Shown: positions 51,501 to 61,535, numbered from the stretch's first letter. The stretch: DNA of 64,000 bases from an uncultured Flavobacteriales bacterium (GCA_943788115.1 CALSPA010000003.1:1-64000), one strand, 5' to 3'. Notes: a model not told the origin generated them from the letters alone. Numbers and translations are program-made.

Positions 51501-51676
51501 ATTCTCCATCAACATTGGTTGTTGAACCAGCTGAAGCTCCCTTTATTAAAACATTTACACCAGGCAATGTCTCATTGAACTCATCCTTAACAATCACCAT
51601 TTACTGTAGCTAATTGCGCAAAGGAATTGGTTGATATAATTAGAATTGAAACTATAAAAAATGCAATTTTAAACAT
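48576..51676 (-). CDS. susC: SusC/RagA family TonB-linked outer membrane protein, two apparent frameshifts
   Basis: ORFs 48576-50240 and 50188-51600 plus N-terminus MFKIAFFIVSILIISTNSFAQLATVNG; 'LPGVNVLIKGASAGSTTNVDGEYSI', 'SIRIRGLSTFGDNDPLILVDGVVYD'. Confidence 0.92.
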
Positions 51677-51963
51677 CGTGTATGTATAATTATTTAAAGT
51701 AAATATAGTGTAAAAATTTTAATTAGTGTAAAAAGTACGCAAAGCATGCTTTAAATCAAAAAACTAACCATATACAAGTTAAAATACTAAATTCAATAAT
51801 TATATTTTGTTTAATATAAAGCATGTTTCAATTAGTTAATTTAACACTTTAGAATTTGCTTTTTTTAAGTTGATTAAAATTTTATTAATAAATATACCCC
51901 CCCTTTTTTAATTTTTAATCGTGTATGTAATTGAAAGTAACTATTTAACTTAAAAACAAAACA

Positions 51964-53022
51964 ATGAAAAAATTAATACTAGCTCTTACTGTCCTTTTTG
52001 GATTTAATACACAAGCACAAAGCCCCTGTGATGGAATCACAATAAGCGGGACTCAATTTGGAGCAACTATTGTTGTAGCTTCAACAGCTCAAGCTTTGTT
52101 CATCGAAACAACAAGCCCAAATGGAATTGTTTTAGGGCAAGATAGCCTTACAAATAGCCATTACTTTCAAACGGGAGGAAATTTCAACACAGTAGTTACA
52201 TGTATACATACAATGAATACTATGTGTTGTGAAACTTTTATATGGAACGGAACGTCATGGTTAGTTTCCGGAGGCTCTGTCCCATCTTGGAATTGTAGCT
52301 CGAACGGTGGAGGGTGTTACGATCCTGGAACAGGGAACGGACAATACTCAACATTAAGTGCGTGTCAAACAGCATGTGGAGGTTCTTCATCTTGGGATTG
52401 TGGTTCTTTTGGTTGTTTTGATCCTGGAACAGGGAATGGCCAATACTCAACTTTATCAACCTGTCAATTAGCATGTAGTTCATCATCGCTTTGTGATTCA
52501 ATAATTGTAAACGGATCATCAGGTCAAGTTTCTTTTAATGCGCCAAATGCTCTAGTTGAATATTGGGTGACTACAGATACATATGGAAACATATTGGCTG
52601 AAGATAGCCTTACAAACATTCACAGTATAAACTTCAATGGATTGCCACAAGACACGTTAATCACATGTTTGTCTTCAGGAAATTTAATGTGTTGCGAAAC
52701 TTATGTATGGAACGGTACAGTCTGGGCCAAAATAGGGGTTACATCTATTGAGAATGAGCAAATAATTAACTTCAGTTCCTTGTATCCAAATCCGGTAAAA
52801 GATGTTGCAGTTTTAGAATTTAATTCTTCAAAAAACACAAACATAAGCATTGCTATTTATGACATTTTCGGAAGACAATTAAGCACCTCATCAATACGAA
52901 TTAGTATTGGTAATAATAAAATCAATTTAGAAACTTCTAAGCTGGCAAATGGGTATTATTTGGTAAATGCTAGTTGTGATGAAGGAGAATTCAAAAAAAC
53001 AATTCAATTTACTAAGCAATAA
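51964..53022 (+). CDS. T9SS type A sorting domain protein with duplicated Cys-rich modules
   Basis: Signal peptide MKKLILALTVLFGFNTQAQ; two CxDPGTGNGQYSTLSxCQxxC repeats; C-terminal 'LYPNPVKDVAVLEF...GYYLVNASCDEGEFKKTIQFTKQ'. Confidence 0.85.
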   Translation: MKKLILALTVLFGFNTQAQSPCDGITISGTQFGATIVVASTAQALFIETTSPNGIVLGQDSLTNSHYFQTGGNFNTVVTCIHTMNTMCCETFIWNGTSWLVSGGSVPSWNCSSNGGGCYDPGTGNGQYSTLSACQTACGGSSSWDCGSFGCFDPGTGNGQYSTLSTCQLACSSSSLCDSIIVNGSSGQVSFNAPNALVEYWVTTDTYGNILAEDSLTNIHSINFNGLPQDTLITCLSSGNLMCCETYVWNGTVWAKIGVTSIENEQIINFSSLYPNPVKDVAVLEFNSSKNTNISIAIYDIFGRQLSTSSIRISIGNNKINLETSKLANGYYLVNASCDEGEFKKTIQFTKQ

Positions 53023-53064
53023 TATGAGTTTATAATCTTATTTTTAATCACAACCTACCACTGG

Positions 53065-53085
53065 AACCGGGCTCAGCTCGGTTTT
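53065..53085 (+). terminator. Rho-independent terminator
   Basis: ACCGGGC-TCA-GCTCGGTTTT stem-loop with T-run. Confidence 0.6.
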
Positions 53086-53099
53086 AGTGTTAACACTCA

Positions 53100-53651
53100 A
53101 TGAAAGTAAGTACGCAACTTATAGAACGTGTAATTAACAAAGAGCGCAAAGCACAATTGGAACTATATCGAATTTGTTTTAGCACATTAATGAGTGTTGC
53201 ATTTAGATATAAAAAAAACGAAGCAGATGCAGCAGCATTATCAAATGATGCATTTTTGAAAATACTATTGAATATTAGTAAATATAATACTGAAACCCCA
53301 ATTAATGCATGGGTAAGAAGAATCGCAATTAATAATGCAATTGATGATTATAGAAAAAACAAAAAAAGAGAGAAAACAATAGAAACAGTAGATAATTTCG
53401 ATAACATAGAGGAAGCTGATTATTTTGAATTAAATAATGAAATAGAATATCAAGAGCTAAATAAAATGCTACTTAGCCTTCCTAATGCAACCAGGGTGGT
53501 GTTTAATTTATTTGCGATAGATGGTTACTCACACAAAGAGATCACAGAAGAATTAAATATAAAATTAGAAACATCGAAATGGCACATGAAAGAAGCTAGA
53601 AAAAGATTAAAAGCTTTATTAATTAAAAGAACATCAGTTAATGAAATCTGA
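53100..53651 (+). CDS. ECF RNA polymerase sigma factor (sigma-70 family)
   Basis: Region 2-like 'SNDAFLKILLNISKYNTETPINAWVRRIAINNAIDDYRK' and region 4-like 'LPNATRVVFNLFAIDGYSHKEITEELNIKLETSKWHMKEARKRLKALL'. Confidence 0.93.
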   Translation: MKVSTQLIERVINKERKAQLELYRICFSTLMSVAFRYKKNEADAAALSNDAFLKILLNISKYNTETPINAWVRRIAINNAIDDYRKNKKREKTIETVDNFDNIEEADYFELNNEIEYQELNKMLLSLPNATRVVFNLFAIDGYSHKEITEELNIKLETSKWHMKEARKRLKALLIKRTSVNEI

Positions 53652-55356
53652 TAACAACATAGATAAGTTATTTAAAGACAAATTATTTGAAAAAGAATTT
53701 GTCTTAAAGGATAGCTACATTGCTGATCTTGAAGAGAAACTTGATGTGGAAAAGTCTAATAAAAAATTATTCCTATTAATTCTGTTCTTTTTTATTGGGG
53801 GAATTTCGTTGACTTATTATCTAACAACTAACGACACAAAAACAATTGTAAAAGTTGAAGAAACAAATTACAGCTTGGAAAATGAAGGCACTGAAAACAA
53901 AATCCTAACAATTCAAAAAGCAGACACTTCGGCAAATTTAAAAAACCCTTTAGCATTAGAGGATTCTAATGAATTTAAAGTAAAAAGAACTAAAAGTCTC
54001 AACGACAAAAATGATACAGATTCAACTTCAATAGAAATTAAAAACATAAAAGACAATTCATTTAATAAAAATTTAAAGGCTGTTTCTTCTAAATCTTTGT
54101 TAGATATAAATCCTAATAACAAACAAGATAATTCAACACCAAAATCAGCTGACTTTAAAAACAAAAAGATTACTGACAAAAAAAATCCAACTAGTATCTC
54201 ATCAACAAATAACACATTTCCCTATGAAACAATTGCAATAGATTCTATAAAATTAAACCCCACTAATACCAATTTTAAAACGAATGAAACTCAATATTTG
54301 GACAGCATTTTAAATGCTAAAGATGAAACAGTTTTGCTTGTTCAAAACATCGAAAACAAGCCCACTGAAAATGCCCTAAACACCTTAACAAATATTTCTA
54401 GTCCTGAAACTCCTTCTTTAAAGCAAAATGAAGACAGTCTGATTTCCATTAAAAGCGAAAATAAACTCATAAAAAGTGACACTTCCTCGCTGAATATTGT
54501 TCCTGAAATTGACACTTCTATAACACTGCAAAATGAAGAAAGTTTATTGCCTAAAAACGATAATCTTGAAGTTCCTGATTCAACTTTCAGCAATGATAAC
54601 TTAACTAAAATTGATGAAACAAATTCTACTGATGAAACAAAAGCTAAAAAATGGTCTTTATCATTTTTTTGGGGGCCAGCATCAATAAACAAAGAAATAT
54701 CTGGCAATATATCTACTGATTATTTAGCTGTTAGAAAGGCTGAAGAAACTTTCATTTTAACACCTTCTTTTGGTGCAAGGGTTAATTACAATGTAAATAA
54801 GAACATTAATCTTTCATTAGGCCTAAATACGCTTAATTTAGGAGAAAATGTTGATTATTCTACCCGTTATAATATTTCTTCAATAGACACAACTTATTAC
54901 TATTCATACATAGATTCTGTAATAAATAATAATGGCGTATGGGACACTGTAACGGTTCAATTTTCGGTGGATTCCATTCTTGGATATGACACAACAGCTT
55001 TTAATTACATTGGCAACAACAGACACTCTTATATTCAAATTCCTTTTATGCTTGGCTATAAATTCATTTTTAATAAAATAGGTTTAAATGTACGGCTAGG
55101 TGGGTCTTATGGAATACTAGTCAATAGCCAGAACAAGTATGTATCTGTAGCATTAGACAACATTCAACAGGAGACTATGAGAAAGTCAATTATTAACATA
55201 GCAGCTTCGACAACAATTAGCTACCAACTAAAAAAATTCAATGTGTTTGTAGAACCCAATTACAGACTCAATATAAGCAACTCATTTAACAATAAAGCTG
55301 TCATTCAGAAATACACCGCTTTTGGTGTTAATATTGGATTGTCATTTGATTTATAA
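53641..55356 (+). CDS. putative trans-envelope anti-sigma factor: cytoplasmic N-terminus, one TM helix, long disordered linker, C-terminal OM beta-barrel
   Basis: TM 'LFLLILFFFIGGISLTYYL' about aa 44-62; low-complexity S/T/N/K/D/E linker to about aa 337; barrel 'WSLSFFWGPASINKEISG...AFGVNIGLSFDL'; overlaps sigma gene by 11 bp. Confidence 0.72.
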   Translation: MKSDNNIDKLFKDKLFEKEFVLKDSYIADLEEKLDVEKSNKKLFLLILFFFIGGISLTYYLTTNDTKTIVKVEETNYSLENEGTENKILTIQKADTSANLKNPLALEDSNEFKVKRTKSLNDKNDTDSTSIEIKNIKDNSFNKNLKAVSSKSLLDINPNNKQDNSTPKSADFKNKKITDKKNPTSISSTNNTFPYETIAIDSIKLNPTNTNFKTNETQYLDSILNAKDETVLLVQNIENKPTENALNTLTNISSPETPSLKQNEDSLISIKSENKLIKSDTSSLNIVPEIDTSITLQNEESLLPKNDNLEVPDSTFSNDNLTKIDETNSTDETKAKKWSLSFFWGPASINKEISGNISTDYLAVRKAEETFILTPSFGARVNYNVNKNINLSLGLNTLNLGENVDYSTRYNISSIDTTYYYSYIDSVINNNGVWDTVTVQFSVDSILGYDTTAFNYIGNNRHSYIQIPFMLGYKFIFNKIGLNVRLGGSYGILVNSQNKYVSVALDNIQQETMRKSIINIAASTTISYQLKKFNVFVEPNYRLNISNSFNNKAVIQKYTAFGVNIGLSFDL

Positions 55357-55571
55357 TTCTACTAAACTTCTTTTCAAACAACCAACTAAATAGAAAAAAA
55401 AAGCCACAACCTATTGTATATGAATAGATTACGGATATTAGTTGCACCCCTAGAGTTCGGATTTTTCGGCTTTTTTCTGTAGTTCTATGGCAAGTTTATA
55501 TCAACTAAGAAACAAAAAAGCCGCTAACCAATTGCATAAACAATCAATTAACGGCATTTTTCTTTTTTTTG

Positions 55572-55655
55572 TACCCGAGGCGGGACTTGAACCCGCACGA
55601 ACAAATGTTCACAAGATTTTAAGTCTTGCGTGTCTACCAATTCCACCACTCGGGC
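55572..55655 (-). tRNA. tRNA-Leu (anticodon TAA)
   Basis: Reverse complement GCCCGAGTGGTGGAATTGGTAGACACGCAAGACTTAAAATCTTG...GCGGGTTCAAGTCCCGCCTCGGGTA; anticodon loop CTTAAAA. Confidence 0.95.
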
Positions 55656-55720
55656 AACTATCCATTCTATTGCTAGAATGGATGTTCACAATGTTCCCGA
55701 AGGAACGCGTGGTTTGGCTG

Positions 55721-55793
<73 letters not shown>

Positions 55794-55864
55794 TTATAAT
55801 AAAAAGAACAAATTCGGGTGCCAAAAGTAAATAAAAATTGCAGATACCAAAACAGAAAAGTAAA

Positions 55865-58468
55865 TTATCCTCCAACTAATTTTTTTATCTCATTCAATTT
55901 CATGAGTGCTTCAATGGGTGTTAGGGTGTCAATATCAATTTTAGTTATTTCTGTTTTTATCTGACTAAGCACCGGATCATCCAATTTAAAAAAGCTTAGC
56001 TGCATTTCCGAATCATCTTTTTGCAATACTTTTGGTTTAGAATCGGCAGCATGAGACTTTTCCAGTTTTACCAAAATTTCTTGTGCTCGTTTTAATATTT
56101 CTTTTGGCATTCCAGCAACTTTTGCAACATGTATCCCAAAACTATGCTCACTACCGCCCTCTTTAAGTTTTCGCAGAAAAACAATTTTCTTTTTAATTTC
56201 CTGTACAGAAACATTAAAGTTTTTAATTCTTGGAAACCGTAGCGTCATATCATTTAATTCATGATAATGAGTTGCAAATAATGTTTTTGCTTTAATTTTT
56301 GACAGCTGGTGAATGTACTCAGCAATGGCCCAAGCAATGGAAATACCGTCATAAGTGCTAGTTCCTCTACCTATTTCATCTAAAAGAATTAAACTGCGAT
56401 TGGAAATGTTATTTAGAATTGATGCTGTCTCATTCATCTCAACCATAAAAGTAGACTCTCCAGATGAAATATTATCGCTTGCTCCAACTCTAGTAAACAC
56501 CTTGTCTGTAATCCCTAAAACAGCGCTTTCGGCAGGCACATAACAACCCATTTGAGCCATTATTACAATTAATGCTGTTTGTCTTAATAAAGCTGATTTA
56601 CCACTCATGTTTGGACCGGTAATCATCATTATTTGTTGTTTATCAGTATTCAACAAAACATCATTTGGAATGTAATTCTCTCCAAGGGGCAAGTGTTGCT
56701 CAATAACTGGGTGTCTGCCTTGTTTTATATCAATTTCAAATCCTTCATTAATGGTTGGGCAACAATAATTATTTGTAAGGGCTACTTTAGCAAAAGAAAG
56801 TAAACAATCAATTTTACCAATTAATTGTGCATTCTGCTGAATTAAATTAATGGAATTCGAAACACTAACAATAAGTGCATTGTATAATGAAATTTCAATT
56901 TCTAAAATCTTTTGTTCGGCACCTAAAATTTTAGTTTCATATTCTTTTAATTCTTCTGTAATATATCTCTCTGCAGCGGTTAATGTTTGCTTTCTAATCC
57001 ATTCTTGAGGAACTTTATCCTTGTGCGTATTTCTAACTTCAATGTAATAACCAAACACATTGTTATATGCAATTTTTAAACTAGGGATTCCAGTTTTTTC
57101 AGCTTCCCTTTTTTGCATTTCAATTAAAAACCCTTTGCCTTGCTTTGAAATTGCTCTTAGCTCGTCCAACTCGCTAGAAACACCAGGCATAATAGTTTCA
57201 CCTTTTCCAATAACAGCAGGAGCGTTTTCATATAATGTAGCGGCTAATTCTTCTACAGCAGCTTTGCAATCATTGATATGATCTCCTATTATTTTTAATT
57301 GCTGGGAATTGGAGTTTTTACAATACGTTTTAATGGGTTGAATTGATTGTAAAGAAAACCTTAATTGAGACAGCTCTCTTGGTGTAATTTTAAGAGCAGA
57401 CAATCTAGAAACCATTCTTTCTAAATCACCTATTTTGGATAAAAGAGGAATTAAATCAGATGAATCATCTCGATTATCAAAAAAATATTTTACCACTTCT
57501 AAGCGCTGATCTATCGGTCTTTTTTCTTTTAAAGGCAAAAGCATCCAACGTTTAAGCATTCGAGCACCCATAGCCGTAGAGGTATGGTCTAATATGCTAA
57601 TTAATGATATTCCTCCCTCATTAGATGAATTAATTAACTCTAAGTTTCTTATTGTAAATTTATCTAGCCAAACAAAATGCTCTTGTTCAATTCTATGAAT
57701 TGATGAAATATGTTGGTTTCTATTGTGCTCTGTAGTACTCAAATAATGAAGTGCTACACCAGCCGCAATAATTGCCATAGGGATCTGTTCTATACCAAAT
57801 CCTTTCAGTGATTTAACTCCAAAATGATTCAATAAAGTTTCATTACTAAAATCTTCAGTGAAAACCCAATCTTCTAATTTGTATGTGTAAAAGTCTGAAC
57901 CAAAAAAATGATGAAATTCTTTATCTCGATTCCTTTGGTATAATATTTCGCTAGGTCTAAATCCCTGAATCAATTTCTCAATGTACTCATGATTTCCTTC
58001 AGCTACTAAGAACTCTCCAGTGCTAATGTCTAAAAATGAAACACCTGCTCTTTTTTTATCAAAATGGACTGCCGCTAGAAAATTATTACTCTTATGCTCT
58101 AAAACTTTATCACTTAATGCAACTCCTGGAGTAACAAGCTCTGTAACACCTCTCTTTACAATTTTTTTGGTCTTACTAGCTTCCTCTAATTGATCACAAA
58201 CTGCTACTCTTTGGCCGGCCAAAACAAGTTTAGGAAGGTATGTGTCTAAAGAGTGATGAGGGAAACCTGCTAATTCAATTTTAGATGATCCGTTATTTCT
58301 AGCTGTTAGTACAATGCCTAAAATATTTGAAGCCGTAACAGCATCTTGCCCAAATGTTTCATAAAAATCTCCAACTCTAAACAAGAGCATAGCATCAGGA
58401 TATTTAGATTTTATCTGATTATACTGTCCCATTAAGGGAGTCTGCTTTGTTTGTTTTACTTTTGCCAA
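55865..58468 (-). CDS. mutS: DNA mismatch repair protein MutS
   Basis: '[34 protein letters not shown]', '[20 protein letters not shown]', '[20 protein letters not shown]'. Confidence 0.97.
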   Translation of the reverse strand: MAKVKQTKQTPLMGQYNQIKSKYPDAMLLFRVGDFYETFGQDAVTASNILGIVLTARNNGSSKIELAGFPHHSLDTYLPKLVLAGQRVAVCDQLEEASKTKKIVKRGVTELVTPGVALSDKVLEHKSNNFLAAVHFDKKRAGVSFLDISTGEFLVAEGNHEYIEKLIQGFRPSEILYQRNRDKEFHHFFGSDFYTYKLEDWVFTEDFSNETLLNHFGVKSLKGFGIEQIPMAIIAAGVALHYLSTTEHNRNQHISSIHRIEQEHFVWLDKFTIRNLELINSSNEGGISLISILDHTSTAMGARMLKRWMLLPLKEKRPIDQRLEVVKYFFDNRDDSSDLIPLLSKIGDLERMVSRLSALKITPRELSQLRFSLQSIQPIKTYCKNSNSQQLKIIGDHINDCKAAVEELAATLYENAPAVIGKGETIMPGVSSELDELRAISKQGKGFLIEMQKREAEKTGIPSLKIAYNNVFGYYIEVRNTHKDKVPQEWIRKQTLTAAERYITEELKEYETKILGAEQKILEIEISLYNALIVSVSNSINLIQQNAQLIGKIDCLLSFAKVALTNNYCCPTINEGFEIDIKQGRHPVIEQHLPLGENYIPNDVLLNTDKQQIMMITGPNMSGKSALLRQTALIVIMAQMGCYVPAESAVLGITDKVFTRVGASDNISSGESTFMVEMNETASILNNISNRSLILLDEIGRGTSTYDGISIAWAIAEYIHQLSKIKAKTLFATHYHELNDMTLRFPRIKNFNVSVQEIKKKIVFLRKLKEGGSEHSFGIHVAKVAGMPKEILKRAQEILVKLEKSHAADSKPKVLQKDDSEMQLSFFKLDDPVLSQIKTEITKIDIDTLTPIEALMKLNEIKKLVGG

Positions 58469-58547
58469 TGAAATAACTGATTTGAAAACGAATGTATGTA
58501 ATACACTCTAAATTTAAACAATCCACCTTAAAATATTTTCATCTTTT

Positions 58548-59072
58548 ATGAACAAAAAATTAAAACTTGAAGAGCTAAATAGAATCTCTCTGAAAGATTA
58601 TAAAACAAAAAAAAAGAATTCGATTGTAGTAATACTGGAAAACATTAGAAGCCTGCATAATGTAGGTTCATTTTTTAGAACCGGTGATGCATTTGCAATT
58701 GAGAAAATTATTTTAACCGGAATTACTGCCACACCACCGCACAAAGAAATTAGAAAGACTGCACTCGGAGCCTCTGAAAGCGTAGAATGGTCTTACGAAA
58801 AAAATTGTCTTTTAGCTATTAACAAGTTAAAAGCTGAAGGTTATGAAATTTGGGCAGTTGAACAAACAGAAAATTCTGTAATGTTGGATAAATTCAATAA
58901 AACCAAACAACCATTAGCACTTGTTTTTGGAAACGAGGTGGAAGGAGTTACTCAAGAAGTAATAGACAATTGCCAAGGCACTATTGAAATTCCTCAGTTT
59001 GGCACGAAACATTCTTTAAATGTATCCGTATCAGGTGGAGTGGTTTTATGGGGGATAATTCAAAAAATTTAG
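58548..59072 (+). CDS. RNA 2'-O-methyltransferase, TrmH/SpoU family
   Basis: 'VILENIRSLHNVGSFFRTGDAF', 'LVFGNEVEGVTQEVID', 'IEIPQFGTKHSLNVSVSGGVVLW'. Confidence 0.92.
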   Translation: MNKKLKLEELNRISLKDYKTKKKNSIVVILENIRSLHNVGSFFRTGDAFAIEKIILTGITATPPHKEIRKTALGASESVEWSYEKNCLLAINKLKAEGYEIWAVEQTENSVMLDKFNKTKQPLALVFGNEVEGVTQEVIDNCQGTIEIPQFGTKHSLNVSVSGGVVLWGIIQKI

Positions 59073-59151
59073 CTGCATAAAGATTATTATTAACTATTAT
59101 TCCCTGCAAATAAGAGAAAAAACCTATATTTGTTAGTTCAAGACAAAAAAA

Positions 59152-60158
59152 ATGAAAAAGTCATTTAACATATTTCTTGCCCTCGCCTTTCTTTTAGGTC
59201 CAATGATAATTCTTTCTCAAGGTTATTACAACAGATACGACTATAGAAGAAAACGCCACGAGTTTACTCTTGGTGGTGGCGCCTCAAATTTCTTAGGAGA
59301 ATTAGGTGGAAGAGATATGGTTGGATCAGGTTTTTTATACGACCTTGAATTTGCAAAAACAAGCTATGTGGGTGAATTTAGCTACACCTATTACGCATTA
59401 AGTAAATTCTCTATTAGAGGAAACTTAGCTATAGGTAAAGTTTCTGGAGATGACCAATTAACTCAAGAATTTTATCGAAATAACAGAAATTTAAATTTCG
59501 AGTCGATGATAATTGAAGGAGCTCTACTTTTTCAAGTTCATATAATTAAAGAAAAAACAGGTAACAGGTATAATTTAAAATCTCCTGCAGGAAGATACTT
59601 GGGAATAAAAAACCCTATCGGAATTGGTCTTTATGGTTTCACAGGGATTGGAGGGTTTTCATACAACCCTGTTGGTCAAAGCCCAGATGGCATAAAATAC
59701 AAACTTAAACCGCTCAAAACAGAAGGTCAAGGATTAGCCAGGTGGCGCAGAAGCCATATTCTGGAATCAGTGTTTGTGTTCCTGTTGGTTTTGGACTAAG
59801 AAAGGCTTTCAATGGTAACGGTGGGATTAAACTTGAGGCTAGCTACCGATTTACCTTCACAGATTACATTGACGATGTCAGTACAGTATATTATAATAAT
59901 GATTTTCTAGCAAACAATGTTGGTGCTGTTTCTGCCCAAATGGCTGATCCTAGCTTAGGCGCTACCTACTTAAGTTACATTCATGATGACAATACAGTTT
60001 ATACGTATACTGAAACTGGATTTCAGAGAGGAGATTCATCAGATAACGATGGTTACATGTTTTTAACCCTATCCGCTTATAAGCAATTGAACAATTCTGC
60101 CAGAGGATATAGAACCATTAAGGTTAATCAAAAAAGAAGAATTAAAGCTTCTTTTTAA
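59152..60158 (+). CDS. DUF6089-like outer membrane beta-barrel protein, apparently frameshifted near 59740
   Basis: ORFs 59152-59799 and 59742-60158 join: '...RRKRHEFTLGGGASNFLGELGGRD...' + '...YSGISVCVPVGFGLRKAFNGNGGIKLEASYRFTFTDYIDDVSTVYYNN'. Confidence 0.8.
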
Positions 60159-60377
60159 TCTCTTATATTACATCAGACTTTTTATTTCAATAGTTATTTA
60201 ACTTTAAACTTCTCCTATATTTAATTATATTCGCATAAATGCAAGATAAATTAAAGCATATTATTTTTGAAATTAAAGTCCTTATTAAAAGGAACCCTGA
60301 GTGATTTTTCTTCTCTTGCAACAAATCTGTTGTATCCTGTCACTCAATTTAACTTTTAATTTCATAAATTTATAACT

Positions 60378-61535
60378 ATGCCAAGATATCATAAGCTAGG
60401 AAAACTCCCACACAAAAGACATACAGTATTTAAAAAAGAAGATGGCTCAATTCATTATGAGCAATTATTTGGAACCATTGGTTTTGACGGCATGTCTTCA
60501 CTACTCTACCACCTTCATCCACCAACCATGGTCAACGAAATACATGGTTCAATTAAAGTAGCACCAGAAATTGCTATTGATAAAAACATGCAAATGCGAG
60601 CCTTTAAAGGTTTTAGTGTAAAGCCTGAATCAGATTTTTTAAAATCAAGAAAGCCTGTACTTACAAATTCAGATGTTACTTTATGGCTAGCTGCTCCAAA
60701 AGGATCTATGACTGATTACTTTTATAAAAATGCTGATGCTGATGAAGTGATATTCATCCATAAAGGAAAAGGGAAATTAAAAACTCTTTTAGGGAATATA
60801 GAATTTAGCTATGGAGATTACCTTGTAATACCTAGAGGAATGATTTACCAAATTGAATTTGAATCTGAAGATAACAAACACTTTATAATAGAATCTAGAG
60901 ATCCTATTTACACCCCTAAAAGATACAGAAATTGGTTTGGACAATTATTAGAACATTCTCCATTTTGTGAAAGAGATTTCAGAGTCCCTGAAAATCTAGA
61001 AACATTTGACCAAAAAGGCTCATTCATTGTTAAGATAAAAAAAGAAGGGGTACTTTACGACTACGAATACGCTAGTCATCCATTTGATGTTGTTGGATGG
61101 GACGGGTACAATTATCCATATGCCTTTTCTATTCATGACTTTGAACCTATAACAGGAAGGGTGCACCAACCACCGCCTGTTCATCAAACATTTGAAACAA
61201 ACAGCTTTGTTATTTGTTCATTCTGCCCAAGATTATACGATTATCATCCAGAAGCAATACCATCTCCTTACAATCACAGCAATATTGATTCTGATGAAGT
61301 TCTTTATTATGTTGATGGAGATTTTATGAGTAGGAATGACATTGAAATAGGGCAAATAACTTTGCATCCTTCAGGAATTCCACATGGGCCTCATCCAGGA
61401 GCATATGAAAGAAGTATAGGGAAGAAAGAAACACTTGAGCTTGCTGTAATGGTTGACACGTTTAAACCACTTAAAATAACAAAGCAAGCGCTAAATATAG
61501 AAGTTGAAAATTATTATAAATCTTGGATACATTAA
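60378..61535 (+). CDS. hmgA: homogentisate 1,2-dioxygenase
   Basis: 'MPRYHKLGKLPHKRHTVFKKEDGSIHYEQLFGTIGFDG', 'HPSGIPHGPHPGAYERSIG'. Confidence 0.9.
   Translation: MPRYHKLGKLPHKRHTVFKKEDGSIHYEQLFGTIGFDGMSSLLYHLHPPTMVNEIHGSIKVAPEIAIDKNMQMRAFKGFSVKPESDFLKSRKPVLTNSDVTLWLAAPKGSMTDYFYKNADADEVIFIHKGKGKLKTLLGNIEFSYGDYLVIPRGMIYQIEFESEDNKHFIIESRDPIYTPKRYRNWFGQLLEHSPFCERDFRVPENLETFDQKGSFIVKIKKEGVLYDYEYASHPFDVVGWDGYNYPYAFSIHDFEPITGRVHQPPPVHQTFETNSFVICSFCPRLYDYHPEAIPSPYNHSNIDSDEVLYYVDGDFMSRNDIEIGQITLHPSGIPHGPHPGAYERSIGKKETLELAVMVDTFKPLKITKQALNIEVENYYKSWIH

Noticed and set aside
51384-51613. Overlapping + strand ORFs opposite the SusC N-terminus
   Set aside because: Antisense to the conserved SusC region; no domain features
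52238-52519. Antisense ORF within the Cys-rich repeat gene
   Set aside because: Its internal repetition only mirrors the DNA repeat of the sense gene
53913-54707. Antisense ORFs 53913-54215 and 54342-54707
   Set aside because: They are the reverse reading of the low-complexity linker; composition bias explains their length
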